From CAYQMF01 sp964418595 (lineage in GTDB: Bacteria; Planctomycetota; UBA1135; UBA2386), in the NCBI GenBank assembly GCA_964418595.1, contig CAYQMF010000130.1, forward strand, positions 1-18,493: DNA of 18,493 nucleotides, written 5' to 3'. The position numbers and the translations under genes were made by a program. A model generated the notes under the pieces. That model was given only the letters and a program-made list of their open reading frames with translations. It was not told where the DNA came from and did no database searches. Shown here one piece after another: positions 1 to 7,109 of the stretch; the stretch's first letter is position 1; each line of letters opens with the position of its first letter.

Positions 1-475
1 CCTTGCCGCGGCTCTGCTGGTTGAGGTTCATGCGCATCACCAGCGGCTTGCCGAGGGTCCGCGCGATCTCGATGAGCTTCTGCCACGCCGGGTGCACGCG
101 CAGGATGTAGCCGACGACGACCTTGCGCTTCGTCTTCCTGGCGAGATCGACGATCGCCTGCGCCTGCGCCACGGTCTCGGCCAGGGGCTTCTCGACGAAC
201 AGGTGCGCGCCGCCGCGCAGGGCCTTCTCCGCGATCGCCGCGTGCGTGTCGGGGTAGGTGTTGATCGAGACGACGTCGGGCTTCGTCGCCGCGAACGCCG
301 TGTCGAAGTCGGCGAATGTCCGCGGTCCGCCCAGTTCCCTGGCGAGCCGTTCGCGGCTCGCCGGCCCGCGGCTCACGAGCCCCGCGACTTCGAAGCCATC
401 GAGGCGGTGGTAGGCGCGCGCGTGGGAAGTGCCCATGTTGCCGCAGCCGACGACGAGAACGCGGAGAGGAGGCAT
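1..475 (-). CDS. Gfo/Idh/MocA family oxidoreductase, N-terminal part (runs off the left edge)
   Basis: This is the first 158 codons of an NAD(P)-dependent oxidoreductase; the rest lies beyond base 1. Translating the minus strand from the ATG at 475 gives MPPLRVLVVGCGNMGTSHAR, whose GCGNMG is the dinucleotide-binding loop at residues 10-15. Further on are the family patterns VSINTYPDTHA and FVEKPLAE (EKP holds the conserved lysine of this family). These enzymes oxidise or reduce sugars, inositols or related substrates in the cytoplasm; the substrate cannot be told from this half. It is divergent from the secreted protein starting at 562, with 86 bp between the two starts and no obvious Shine-Dalgarno. 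Sugar genes at the far right of the window fit a sugar role, but that is inference. Confidence 0.9.
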   Translation of the reverse strand, partial: MPPLRVLVVGCGNMGTSHARAYHRLDGFEVAGLVSRGPASRERLARELGGPRTFADFDTAFAATKPDVVSINTYPDTHAAIAEKALRGGAHLFVEKPLAETVAQAQAIVDLARKTKRKVVVGYILRVHPAWQKLIEIARTLGKPLVMRMNLNQQSRGK

Positions 476-561
476 GCGCGGGTCTTACCCGAGACGGCGG
501 TCAGGGTCGAAGGTCTGCGCGCCGCAAGCGCACCGTAGGATCAAGTCAGCCGTCCACGCTC

Positions 562-1596
562 ATGCGAAGCCTCACGCCCATCCTTCTCGCCGCCCTGCTC
601 GCCGCGCCACGGGCACAGCAGTCGGCCCCCCTGCCGATGACGATCCCGGTCGTCGTGGTCGGCTACTTCCCGCGCGCCGGCGACAAGATCGACATCAATG
701 TGACCGGCGACTGGGGCGAGTCGTACGCCGCGACCAAGGCGAAGGCCGCGCGCGCGACGGTCGAGGCGATCGCGGCCTTGGAGGAGGGCTCGCGCTGGCA
801 CGGCTACAAGGACTACACGAGCAAGCCGAGCCTCGCCTACCGGGTCGTCTCGGAGTTTGCCTTCGACGAGGCGCTCCCGACGCTGCCGACGAAGAAGGAC
901 GAGGGCGCGCCGATGGTCGACTACGCGGCGATCGTGCGGCGCATCGGGATCGCGAAGCTGGTGGCCACCAAGGGAGTCAAGCAGGTCTGGATCCACGCCT
1001 ACCACGGCGGCGTCGTGAGCATGTGGGAGTCGAACATGGCGAGCCCCACGGGCGACATCAGCAACTCGGATCGCAACGCGGCGGACCTTCCCGTGCTCGC
1101 CTCGACCTACACCGTCTACCACTACAACTACCAACGGGGCGTGTCGGAGATGATCGAGAACCACATGCACCAGTTGGAGGCGATCCTCAACCACGCCGAC
1201 GGCCGCGACGTCGCGCACCCGGCCAAGTGGCAGCAGCTCCTGTTCTGGGGCAAGTTCGTGGGCAGCGACCGGACGCACAAGCTGGTGTCCGAGCCCAAGC
1301 GCTGCGGCTGGTCGCACTATGCGCCCAACAGCGAGTCCGACTACGACTGGTCGAACCCACGCTTCGTCGAGAGCGACATCGAGGACTGGAACCCCGACGG
1401 CGTCGGCAAGCTGCAGAAGATCAGTTGCGACCGCTGGGCCGGCGACTCGCTGCGCTGGAAGGTCTACTGGCTGCAGAACATCCCCGGCGACGGGCACGGG
1501 CTGACGTTCCAGGGCAAGGCGCTGCGCAACTGGTGGACCTTCGTGGCGGACTGGGACCGCGCGAACCGGGAGAAGTGGAAGCTCACGGTGGAGTGA
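562..1596 (+). CDS. secreted conserved protein of unknown function
   Basis: A 344-residue protein. The frame is open further upstream, but the ATG at 562 is chosen because it begins a clear signal peptide (MRSLTPILLAALLAAPRAQ, cleavage after about residue 19); the extension before it is arginine-rich and not gene-like. The mature part is rich in Trp, Tyr, His and Asp, with stretches such as VWIHAYHGG, WESNMASP, YHYNYQRG, ENHMHQLEA and GWSHYAPNSE. Such a density of aromatic and acidic residues suggests an extracellular enzyme or carbohydrate-associated protein, but I recognise no catalytic motif. The pattern recalls a conserved hypothetical family of secreted bacterial proteins; I give no function. 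No strong ribosome binding site is seen. It converges on the nucleotidyltransferase gene, with 3 bp between the two stops. Confidence 0.85.
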   Translation: MRSLTPILLAALLAAPRAQQSAPLPMTIPVVVVGYFPRAGDKIDINVTGDWGESYAATKAKAARATVEAIAALEEGSRWHGYKDYTSKPSLAYRVVSEFAFDEALPTLPTKKDEGAPMVDYAAIVRRIGIAKLVATKGVKQVWIHAYHGGVVSMWESNMASPTGDISNSDRNAADLPVLASTYTVYHYNYQRGVSEMIENHMHQLEAILNHADGRDVAHPAKWQQLLFWGKFVGSDRTHKLVSEPKRCGWSHYAPNSESDYDWSNPRFVESDIEDWNPDGVGKLQKISCDRWAGDSLRWKVYWLQNIPGDGHGLTFQGKALRNWWTFVADWDRANREKWKLTVE

Positions 1597-1599
1597 GGG

Positions 1600-2655
1600 T
1601 CATCGGCCGAGGGCGCGGTCGACGATCGCCGTGCCTGCAGCGGCGTTTGGCCACCGTTTGACCGCGGCGGCGAGGCCGCGCCGCACTTTGGCGGTGACCG
1701 TCGGTCCCGCCGCCTTGAAGCGCCGCGCTGCGTCGCGCAGGTCGTCCTGGCGATCCTCCGCCAGGACCTCGAGCAGCAACGCCGCCTGATGGAGGTCCTT
1801 GCTGCTCTTCGTCTGCTGGGGCAGCGAGCGCGTCTGGCTCACCAGCAGCTTGTGCAGGCAGAGCCGTGCCGGGGAAGGGACCATGACCAGGGTGGCACCA
1901 CCGTTCACGGCCGCCGCCGGCTGTGCGTCCTCCATCAGCAAGGACAGGAACTTGAGCGGCGCGGCGGCAGCCTTGAAGCGGGGGATGAAGACCGGGGCCG
2001 TCTGTCGCTCCGTGCCCGGGGTGATGAGGTCGACGCGGAGCTGCTTGCCGCGCACCTTGAACGACGTCGACGGATGCTGTGGATCGAGCTGGGGGACAGG
2101 GACGAAGCCCATCTCCAGGCTGTCGAGGGTCGCGGGTACGTCGGCCTCGAGCACCGGCGTCGCGAGCCCGAAGTAGCCGCCGATGTCGATGTCCTGGGTG
2201 CGCCACGCGCCCTCCGGCCAGCGCACGCCGAGGCCGTTGCCGACCAGCGCGAAGGCGTAGCTTCCCACGAGCACGCCGCCGAGACCGAAGACGCCCGCGT
2301 CGGCGAGCGCGCGCAGGACGCGCGCGACCGGGTGCGGGAGCGTCGCGAGACCCGCGGTCGCGAGCAGGCGCGCGAGGCGTTCGATGGGTTCGAGCTCCGC
2401 TGCGTGCTCCGCGCGGCCCGCCGCGTAGCGCGCGACGATCGCGTCGGTCGCTGGCGAGTTTGGGCCCACTGCGAACTGCCGCTTGCTGCCCCCGGGGTCC
2501 GAGTACTGGAAGTACACGTAGGTGCGTCCCGCGATCGTCTTGGTGGTGAACGTTCCCGCCAGGTGGGCCAGGGCGCGCCCGCCCTCGATGGCGAGGAGGA
2601 GCGCCAACAGCTCGGCGTGCAGGGTCTGGGTGTCCTCCGGGTGGCGCTGGATCAT
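1600..2655 (-). CDS. orphan nucleotidyltransferase-fold protein (NTP_transf_8-like)
   Basis: A 351-residue cytoplasmic protein. The nucleotidyltransferase signature is visible: a G-S pair at 131-132 (VLVGSYAF), then TQDIDI with acidic residues Asp155 and Asp157, and a third candidate acid, Asp209, in LRVDLITP. The N-terminal 70 residues include TYVYFQYSDPGGSKRQFAVGP, a beta-hairpin-like segment often seen ahead of this domain. Proteins of this type transfer nucleotides to RNA, protein or small molecules, and some relatives are toxins of type IV toxin-antitoxin or abortive-infection systems. No antitoxin partner lies beside it, so a toxin role is not supported. The start codon is 3 bp from a perfect inverted repeat (2659-2690) and there is no Shine-Dalgarno, so initiation may be leaderless. 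Confidence 0.8.
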   Translation of the reverse strand: MIQRHPEDTQTLHAELLALLLAIEGGRALAHLAGTFTTKTIAGRTYVYFQYSDPGGSKRQFAVGPNSPATDAIVARYAAGRAEHAAELEPIERLARLLATAGLATLPHPVARVLRALADAGVFGLGGVLVGSYAFALVGNGLGVRWPEGAWRTQDIDIGGYFGLATPVLEADVPATLDSLEMGFVPVPQLDPQHPSTSFKVRGKQLRVDLITPGTERQTAPVFIPRFKAAAAPLKFLSLLMEDAQPAAAVNGGATLVMVPSPARLCLHKLLVSQTRSLPQQTKSSKDLHQAALLLEVLAEDRQDDLRDAARRFKAAGPTVTAKVRRGLAAAVKRWPNAAAGTAIVDRALGR

Positions 2656-2658
2656 GGT

Positions 2659-2690
2659 TTATACGCAGAGTGAGGGAATCTTGCGTATAA
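2659..2690. promoter_or_regulatory. operator-like inverted repeat at the nucleotidyltransferase start
   Basis: TTATACGCA at 2659-2667 and its exact complement TGCGTATAA at 2682-2690 are separated by 14 bp. This AT-containing palindrome stands out in GC-rich surroundings and begins 3 bp upstream of the nucleotidyltransferase ATG. The arms contain TATAAA- and TATAC-like elements that could serve as -10 boxes. It could be a regulator binding site, a promoter or an mRNA hairpin occluding the start; the position favours control of the 1600-2655 gene. Confidence 0.55.
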
Positions 2691-2895
2691 CGGTGGGCTT
2701 GCGCAAGCGGGTCGGCGCCGTCGGCGCGGTCGGACAAGACGGGAGGGGACGGGTAGGCGCCGTCACGCATGCTCCCGGACGGACCCGTGGGGACGCGTCA
2801 GGCAGTACAGCGGACGACGTTCCACAGGGGGGTTGACTTTGCGCCAGGGCCGCAGTGCAGTGTTCTGCCGTCGACACCAACCCGTGGAAGAACCG

Positions 2896-5800
2896 ATGGT
2901 GAAGCGCAGGGCTCTCTCTCTCTCTCTCTCTCTCTGTAGCGCTCTGATCGCGCAGGAGGCTCGCCTGATGCCGGGAACGCCGAGGGCCGGTGAGCTGCCA
3001 GGAACCGAGCGGTGGCTCGTCTTCCTGCGCGGCCGCGATCACGCGGCGTGGCGAGATCGAGTCGCCGCGATTCGCGCCGAGCCCGCGCTGGCGCGCCGAC
3101 GCACGATGGCGGCCAACCTGCCGGCCCAGGCTCGTGCGGAGCAGGATGCGTTCGCGCGTGGAGTCGCCGAGATCGGGGGGCGCGTCGTTGCCCACCATTG
3201 GACGTTCCACGTGTGTACGGTCGACATCCCGCGCGAGAAGTTGCTTCGCCTGCGCTCCCTCCTCGGTGCGGGCGTGGTGCACCCGGTTCAGCCGCGGGAA
3301 CCGGCCTCGGGTTCCGGCGCGCGCCTGCCCATGAACTTCGCCACGAACGCCGACAACCACAACACGGCGGGCGCGTACGCCCTGATCGCACACCACGGCG
3401 CCGGAGCCTACTTCGCGCTCTTCGACACCGGGGTTGACGAGGACCAGAGCGGGACGGGCACTGGCGCGACCTACGGTCCAGATCCAGAGCTGCACCGGGC
3501 TTTCGCCGGCCGAATGATCTTCCAACAGCGCGTCGGGAATATCGACTGCAACAGCATCCCGCCTGATCCCTGGAGTCCCGCTGCCGTTGGCAACCCGTAC
3601 CCCAACGCGAAGCACGGCACAGGTGTGGCAGGGATCGCGGTGGGCAGTGCCGACGCAGGAGGCCAGTTCTTCGCGGGCCACGCCGATGGAGCGGGCCTGC
3701 TGTCGTTCTCCTTCGCCTACAAGGATCCGACATCTCCGTCATCGACGACCTGGACGACGGACGAGTCACTGTACCTGGCCGCTGTCGATGCGCTCCGGGC
3801 CTGGATCCTGGCCGAGAAGGATGTGCAGGTGCTCAACATCTCATTCGACGGGTACTCGGATCCACAGAACCCCAGCCAGTTGGCGTTGGACCTTCTCGAG
3901 CGTGAACACGACGTGCTCGTCACCACTTCTGCGGCGAACGATTTCGATGCAACGTTCACAAGCAACGGGTATGTGAACGGGCTGAGCGTCGGCAACGTCC
4001 ACAAGTGGGGTTCGAGCTTGGGTAGATACCCCGATCGATCCTCCAGCCGCGGACCGTTGTTCGGAGATCGCGGGCGGTACTACCCGGACGTGGTGGCGAC
4101 AGGGAGCGCCGGTGGGGCGAGCACCTCGGAGTTGGTGCAGCAGATCCAGATGCCTCTGATCGACGACAAGTACACGCCAACCGTGTTTCCCCCCTGGCGC
4201 GGGGCCGGCCTCGGGCAACAGAACTACAACTCGCGGGGCACGTCGATGGCCGCGCCCCAGGTCGCCGGGGCCGCGGTACTTTACCGCGCTGAAAGGCCGC
4301 CAGCCACAGCACTGGAGACGAAGGCGGCGGTCCTCCTCACGACGATCGATCCGCTCGCTGGTTCGACCACGTACGGCGCCTTGGCCAGTCGCAACACGTA
4401 CGAGGACCGCAACATGATGGGCGAGGGATACGTACGCGACGACCTGTTGATCCGGTACGCGACGCGTCTGGATGACGCGCAAGGCTGGAGCGTGACCGTC
4501 TCGCCGGCGGCACCGACGATCACGTTGACGCTGCCGACACCCGTGACGGACGGCGTGTACGCCGTTGCGATCGCTTGGCCGCGCGTGTTCGAGTCCGACT
4601 TCGATCCCGCCGCGGGAGTCCCTGCCGAGTGGGCGAACGTGGACTTGGAAGTCCGCACGCCCGGCCCGGGCAACACCGGGATCTTGTTGGCGCGCTCGGA
4701 TTCGCCGCGCAACACGTATGAGCGCGGCGTCTTCCAAGCCCAAGGAAGTGTCGCTGAGATCCGGTTGACCGGGGTCGAGCTGCACGGCCAGGCCGTACCC
4801 GTGTTCGTGGCTGCGCGACGCGTCACTTCGGTGAATCTCTCCGGGGCCGGATCCGTCACGAGCAAGGTTTCGGTCCCCGGTTTCGTGCACGAGATTCCCC
4901 AGGAGGTCGGGTGTGCTCGCTCTGTCCCCAACGAGACGGTCGTTCGTGTCTTGCCAGCCGCGTATGAGCAGGCGTGGGGGAGTCAACCGAAGGAGACATC
5001 GACGCTGTCTTCGACGGAGGACTATTGGGGCGCGTTTCTCTGTGCCCCGGGGCAGGCGCCGATCATCGACACCATCTTCGCCCCGAGTGAGCTCGGAACC
5101 GCCACGCTGACCGTTCGTGGGCTTGCGCTTCGGACATGGTCCGGGTTGAAGGGTGGCGTCAGCCCCACCGCCGGAAGTCTCGTCATCGAGAGTATCTGGC
5201 TCTACTCGCGGCCCTATGCGGGTGGATCCCTCGCTGGCTTGCTGGCTACGTTCAACGGCGGAACCAACCCACCGAACGGCGGAACTCAGGTTGTCTCCAA
5301 TCTGACGGTTCCTGTGCATGCGCCCGCGTGGAATGCCCGCGATTGGAGCACATGGTCCGTCGTGATCCCGTTCAACCTGGCGCCGTTCACCATCGCCCCA
5401 GGCAACGCGCTTGGTGTGTGGATCAGGACCGCGACCACATCGACTGCGACGCAGTTCGTCGACGCTGTGGCGGACCTCGGTTCGGTGACGTCAGCATCGA
5501 ACCTGAACAGCGGAGTTTCGGCGACCCGCGACGGGCGTGCCCTCGTCATCGGTCTCCTGGAGGCGCCGACCCAAACGGTCCGCTCGATCCTCGACGTGTA
5601 TGGGTTTCCCCGCATCGGTGAAGAGCTGTTGTTCCAAGTGCGGAGCGCTGGTCCAGGTGCCACGGTTGTCGTTGAGCTGGGCTTTTCGAGCCCAGGAAAC
5701 ATGATCGGAGCTTGTCGGCGTCTCACGTCCGGCGACTTCACGCCGCCTTCTCTTCCGAGTGTCACGACTGCTTTGCTCGGGGATGCCTCCGTGCCATTCA

Positions 5801-5922
5801 CGATCCCGAACGATCCTGTCCTCCTCCACCGTCATGTCTTCGCGCAGGCGGCCGTGACGGTGGGGGGCACGACGACGTACACGAACGGCGCCCGGCTGAC
5901 CGTCGGGGGAGTCCTGCCATGA
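2896..5922 (+). CDS. secreted subtilisin-like serine protease (S8) with C-terminal beta modules
   Basis: A 1008-residue exported protease. The frame is open from a TTG at 2833, but the ATG at 2896 has GGAAG five bases upstream and begins a signal peptide (MVKRRALSLSLSLCSALIAQ). Residues about 30-140 look like an inhibitor-type propeptide. The catalytic triad is complete: Asp177 in FDTGVD, His240 in KHGTGVAG, Ser450 in SRGTSMAAPQVAG; Asn in TSAANDFD is the likely oxyanion residue. Residues about 520-1008 are beta-rich and unassigned, ending in a module with the pattern IPNDP...FAQAAV...TNGARLTVGG. The leader is encoded by a (CT)12 repeat, described separately. A second possible start, Met25 at 2968, has a perfect AGGAGG eight bases upstream. 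The stop overlaps the next gene as ATGA, implying translational coupling. By eye, codon choice is less GC-biased than in the flanking genes. Confidence 0.93.
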   Translation: MVKRRALSLSLSLCSALIAQEARLMPGTPRAGELPGTERWLVFLRGRDHAAWRDRVAAIRAEPALARRRTMAANLPAQARAEQDAFARGVAEIGGRVVAHHWTFHVCTVDIPREKLLRLRSLLGAGVVHPVQPREPASGSGARLPMNFATNADNHNTAGAYALIAHHGAGAYFALFDTGVDEDQSGTGTGATYGPDPELHRAFAGRMIFQQRVGNIDCNSIPPDPWSPAAVGNPYPNAKHGTGVAGIAVGSADAGGQFFAGHADGAGLLSFSFAYKDPTSPSSTTWTTDESLYLAAVDALRAWILAEKDVQVLNISFDGYSDPQNPSQLALDLLEREHDVLVTTSAANDFDATFTSNGYVNGLSVGNVHKWGSSLGRYPDRSSSRGPLFGDRGRYYPDVVATGSAGGASTSELVQQIQMPLIDDKYTPTVFPPWRGAGLGQQNYNSRGTSMAAPQVAGAAVLYRAERPPATALETKAAVLLTTIDPLAGSTTYGALASRNTYEDRNMMGEGYVRDDLLIRYATRLDDAQGWSVTVSPAAPTITLTLPTPVTDGVYAVAIAWPRVFESDFDPAAGVPAEWANVDLEVRTPGPGNTGILLARSDSPRNTYERGVFQAQGSVAEIRLTGVELHGQAVPVFVAARRVTSVNLSGAGSVTSKVSVPGFVHEIPQEVGCARSVPNETVVRVLPAAYEQAWGSQPKETSTLSSTEDYWGAFLCAPGQAPIIDTIFAPSELGTATLTVRGLALRTWSGLKGGVSPTAGSLVIESIWLYSRPYAGGSLAGLLATFNGGTNPPNGGTQVVSNLTVPVHAPAWNARDWSTWSVVIPFNLAPFTIAPGNALGVWIRTATTSTATQFVDAVADLGSVTSASNLNSGVSATRDGRALVIGLLEAPTQTVRSILDVYGFPRIGEELLFQVRSAGPGATVVVELGFSSPGNMIGACRRLTSGDFTPPSLPSVTTALLGDASVPFTIPNDPVLLHRHVFAQAAVTVGGTTTYTNGARLTVGGVLP
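2912..2935 (+). repeat. (CT)12 dinucleotide tract inside the protease signal peptide
   Basis: Twelve uninterrupted CT units encode the alternating Leu-Ser core of the signal peptide. Losing one unit places TAG (2937-2939) in frame; gaining one places TGA (2945-2947) in frame. Such tracts mutate by slipped-strand mispairing in contingency loci of other bacteria; whether this one varies is inference. Confidence 0.95.
2954..2970 (+). promoter_or_regulatory. strong internal ribosome binding site and in-frame ATG in the protease gene
   Basis: AGGAGG at 2954-2959 is eight bases ahead of an in-frame ATG at 2968-2970 (Met25 of the protease). Starting here would give a protease with no signal peptide. 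It lies 15-30 bases downstream of the stop codons created by CT-tract slippage, a good position for re-initiation. It may also be chance, since the same bases encode Gln-Glu-Ala. Confidence 0.5.
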
Positions 5923-6446
5923 GGGCCGTGGTGTTCGCGATGTTCCTGGCCACGTGCGGCGGCCTGCAGGCGCAAGCCAGCTACACGACCTACGGTTGGG
6001 GTTGCGGGTCCTGGGGCGGTGTGAACCAGCCGGCCGTGCTGTCGTGCTCCGACACGCCGAAGATCGGGACGTCGGTTGAAGTGCGTTTCCTCGGCCCGAG
6101 GTACGTCCCAGGCTGGAACCGGTCACAGATCTTTCCGATCCTGATGACGGGCTTGTCGAGGACCGCGGTCGGCGGTGTGTCGCTTCCATTCCATGTCAAC
6201 TGGGGGCCGATCGGCGGTCCGAACTGCATGCTGTGGTGCTCGGCCGAGTTCGCAGTGTCGACTTGGAGCATCATCAATCTCGACAGGGGATCGATGAGAA
6301 TCGCCATCCCCGACAACGCAGCTCTCGTCGGCGTGACCCTCTACCACCAGTGGCTCCTCGAGTACCATCTCTGGTGGCAAGGTGGCATCGAGGGCTTCTA
6401 CATCCTCAGCAACGGAGGAGCCATGACAATTGGACAGTGAGGTCAT
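5807..6446 (+). repeat. tandem duplication, copy 1 (protease tail plus small secreted gene)
   Basis: This segment matches 6474-7113 at a constant offset of 667 bp. It spans the last 38 codons of the protease, the ATGA junction, the whole 173-codon secreted gene and 6 bp after its stop. Homology fades on both sides at these bounds. The 27 bp between copies (6447-6473) have no counterpart. Confidence 0.9.
5919..6440 (+). CDS. small secreted protein, copy 1, related to the protease C-terminal module
   Basis: A 173-residue exported protein starting MRAVVFAMFLATCGGLQAQA, a signal peptide with cleavage near residue 19. The ATG overlaps the protease TGA as ATGA, with GGGGGAG seven bases upstream, so translation is probably coupled to the protease. 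The mature chain has four cysteines (GCGSW, LSCSD, NCML, WCSA), enough for two disulfides, and ends with IPDNAALVG...LYHQW...LSNGGAMTIG. That ending matches the pattern at the protease C-terminus (IPNDP...FAQ...TNGARLTVGG), and DTPKIGTSVEVRF matches its FPRIGEELLFQV, so I infer it is a stand-alone version of the protease tail domain. Such modules are frequent in secreted planctomycete proteins; molecular function unknown. Confidence 0.82.
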   Translation: MRAVVFAMFLATCGGLQAQASYTTYGWGCGSWGGVNQPAVLSCSDTPKIGTSVEVRFLGPRYVPGWNRSQIFPILMTGLSRTAVGGVSLPFHVNWGPIGGPNCMLWCSAEFAVSTWSIINLDRGSMRIAIPDNAALVGVTLYHQWLLEYHLWWQGGIEGFYILSNGGAMTIGQ

Positions 6447-6473
6447 GCAGCATCTTCGTCCGTTTCGAAGGCT

Positions 6474-6589
6474 CGAACGATCCTGTCCTCCTACATCGTC
6501 ATGTCTTCGCGCAGGCGGCCGTGACGGTGGGGGGCACGACGACCCACACGAACGGCGCCCGGCTGACGGTCGGAGGAGTCCTGCCATGA
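6474..6589 (+). pseudogene. remnant of the protease C-terminus (last 38 codons), duplicated
   Basis: The frame ending at the TGA 6587-6589 encodes NDPVLLHRHVFAQAAVTVGG and on to RLTVGGVLP, the same as the end of the protease except for one Tyr-to-His change (TTTYTNG becomes TTTHTNG). It has no catalytic domain and no start of its own, apart from a possible internal GTG at 6521. It keeps the ATGA overlap with the next gene and may now serve only as its leader. Confidence 0.8.
6572..6578 (+). promoter_or_regulatory. strong Shine-Dalgarno of small secreted gene copy 2
   Basis: GGAGGAG lies seven bases before the ATG at 6586. The equivalent in copy 1 is GGGGGAG, so copy 2 has the better match and may rely less on coupling to an upstream reading frame. 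Confidence 0.6.
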
Positions 6590-7107
6590 GGGCCGCAGTG
6601 TTCGCGATGGTTCTGGCCACGTGCGGCCTTCTCGATGCGCAGGCCAGCTACACGACCTACGGTTGGGGGTGCGGGTCCTGGGGCGGTGTGAACCAGCCGG
6701 CCGTGCTGTCGTGCTCCGACACGCCGAAGATCGGGACGTCGGTCGAAGTGCGTTTCCTGGGCCCGAGGTACGTCCCGGGCTGGAACCGGTCACAGATCTT
6801 CCCGGTCCTGATGACGGGCTTGTCGAGGACTTCGGTCGGGGGTGTGTCGCTTCCATTCCATGTCAACTGGGGGCCGATCGGCGGGCCGAACTGCATGCTG
6901 TGGTGTTCAGCCGACTTCGCGGCGGCGGTCGGGGGCATCATCAATCTCGACTGGGGATCGATGAGGATCGCCATCCCCGACAACGCAGCTCTCGTCGGCG
7001 TGACCCTCTACCACCAATGGTACCTCCAGTACCATCTCTGGTGGCAAGGTGGCATCGAGGCCTTCTACATCCTGAGCAACGGAGGAGCGATGACGATCGG
7101 ACAGTGA
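6586..7107 (+). CDS. small secreted protein, copy 2
   Basis: A 173-residue paralogue of the 5919-6440 product; by my alignment 157 of 173 residues are identical. The signal peptide (MRAAVFAMVLATCGLLDAQA) and all four mature-chain cysteines are kept, as is the LSNGGAMTIGQ ending. The 16 differences are uneven: five fall in one block at residues 113-117 (VSTWS in copy 1, AAVGG in copy 2), and others near the end (LLEYH versus YLQYH). Both copies are open and of equal length, so both look functional. It follows a remnant of the protease tail with an ATGA overlap. The stop is 2 bp from the stop of the convergent deacetylase-like gene. Function unknown; likely a secreted beta-rich domain. Confidence 0.82.
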   Translation: MRAAVFAMVLATCGLLDAQASYTTYGWGCGSWGGVNQPAVLSCSDTPKIGTSVEVRFLGPRYVPGWNRSQIFPVLMTGLSRTSVGGVSLPFHVNWGPIGGPNCMLWCSADFAAAVGGIINLDWGSMRIAIPDNAALVGVTLYHQWYLQYHLWWQGGIEAFYILSNGGAMTIGQ

Positions 7108-7109
7108 CG

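Noticed and set aside
1600..2655. Type IV toxin-antitoxin system
   Set aside because: The nucleotidyltransferase has no adjacent antitoxin gene; the flanking gene is a convergent secreted protein, so only the fold relation is claimed.
2833..2861. sigma70-type promoter with TTGACT at 2833 ahead of the protease
   Set aside because: The -35-like hexamer is good but no acceptable -10 box follows at 16-18 bp (TGCAGT at best).
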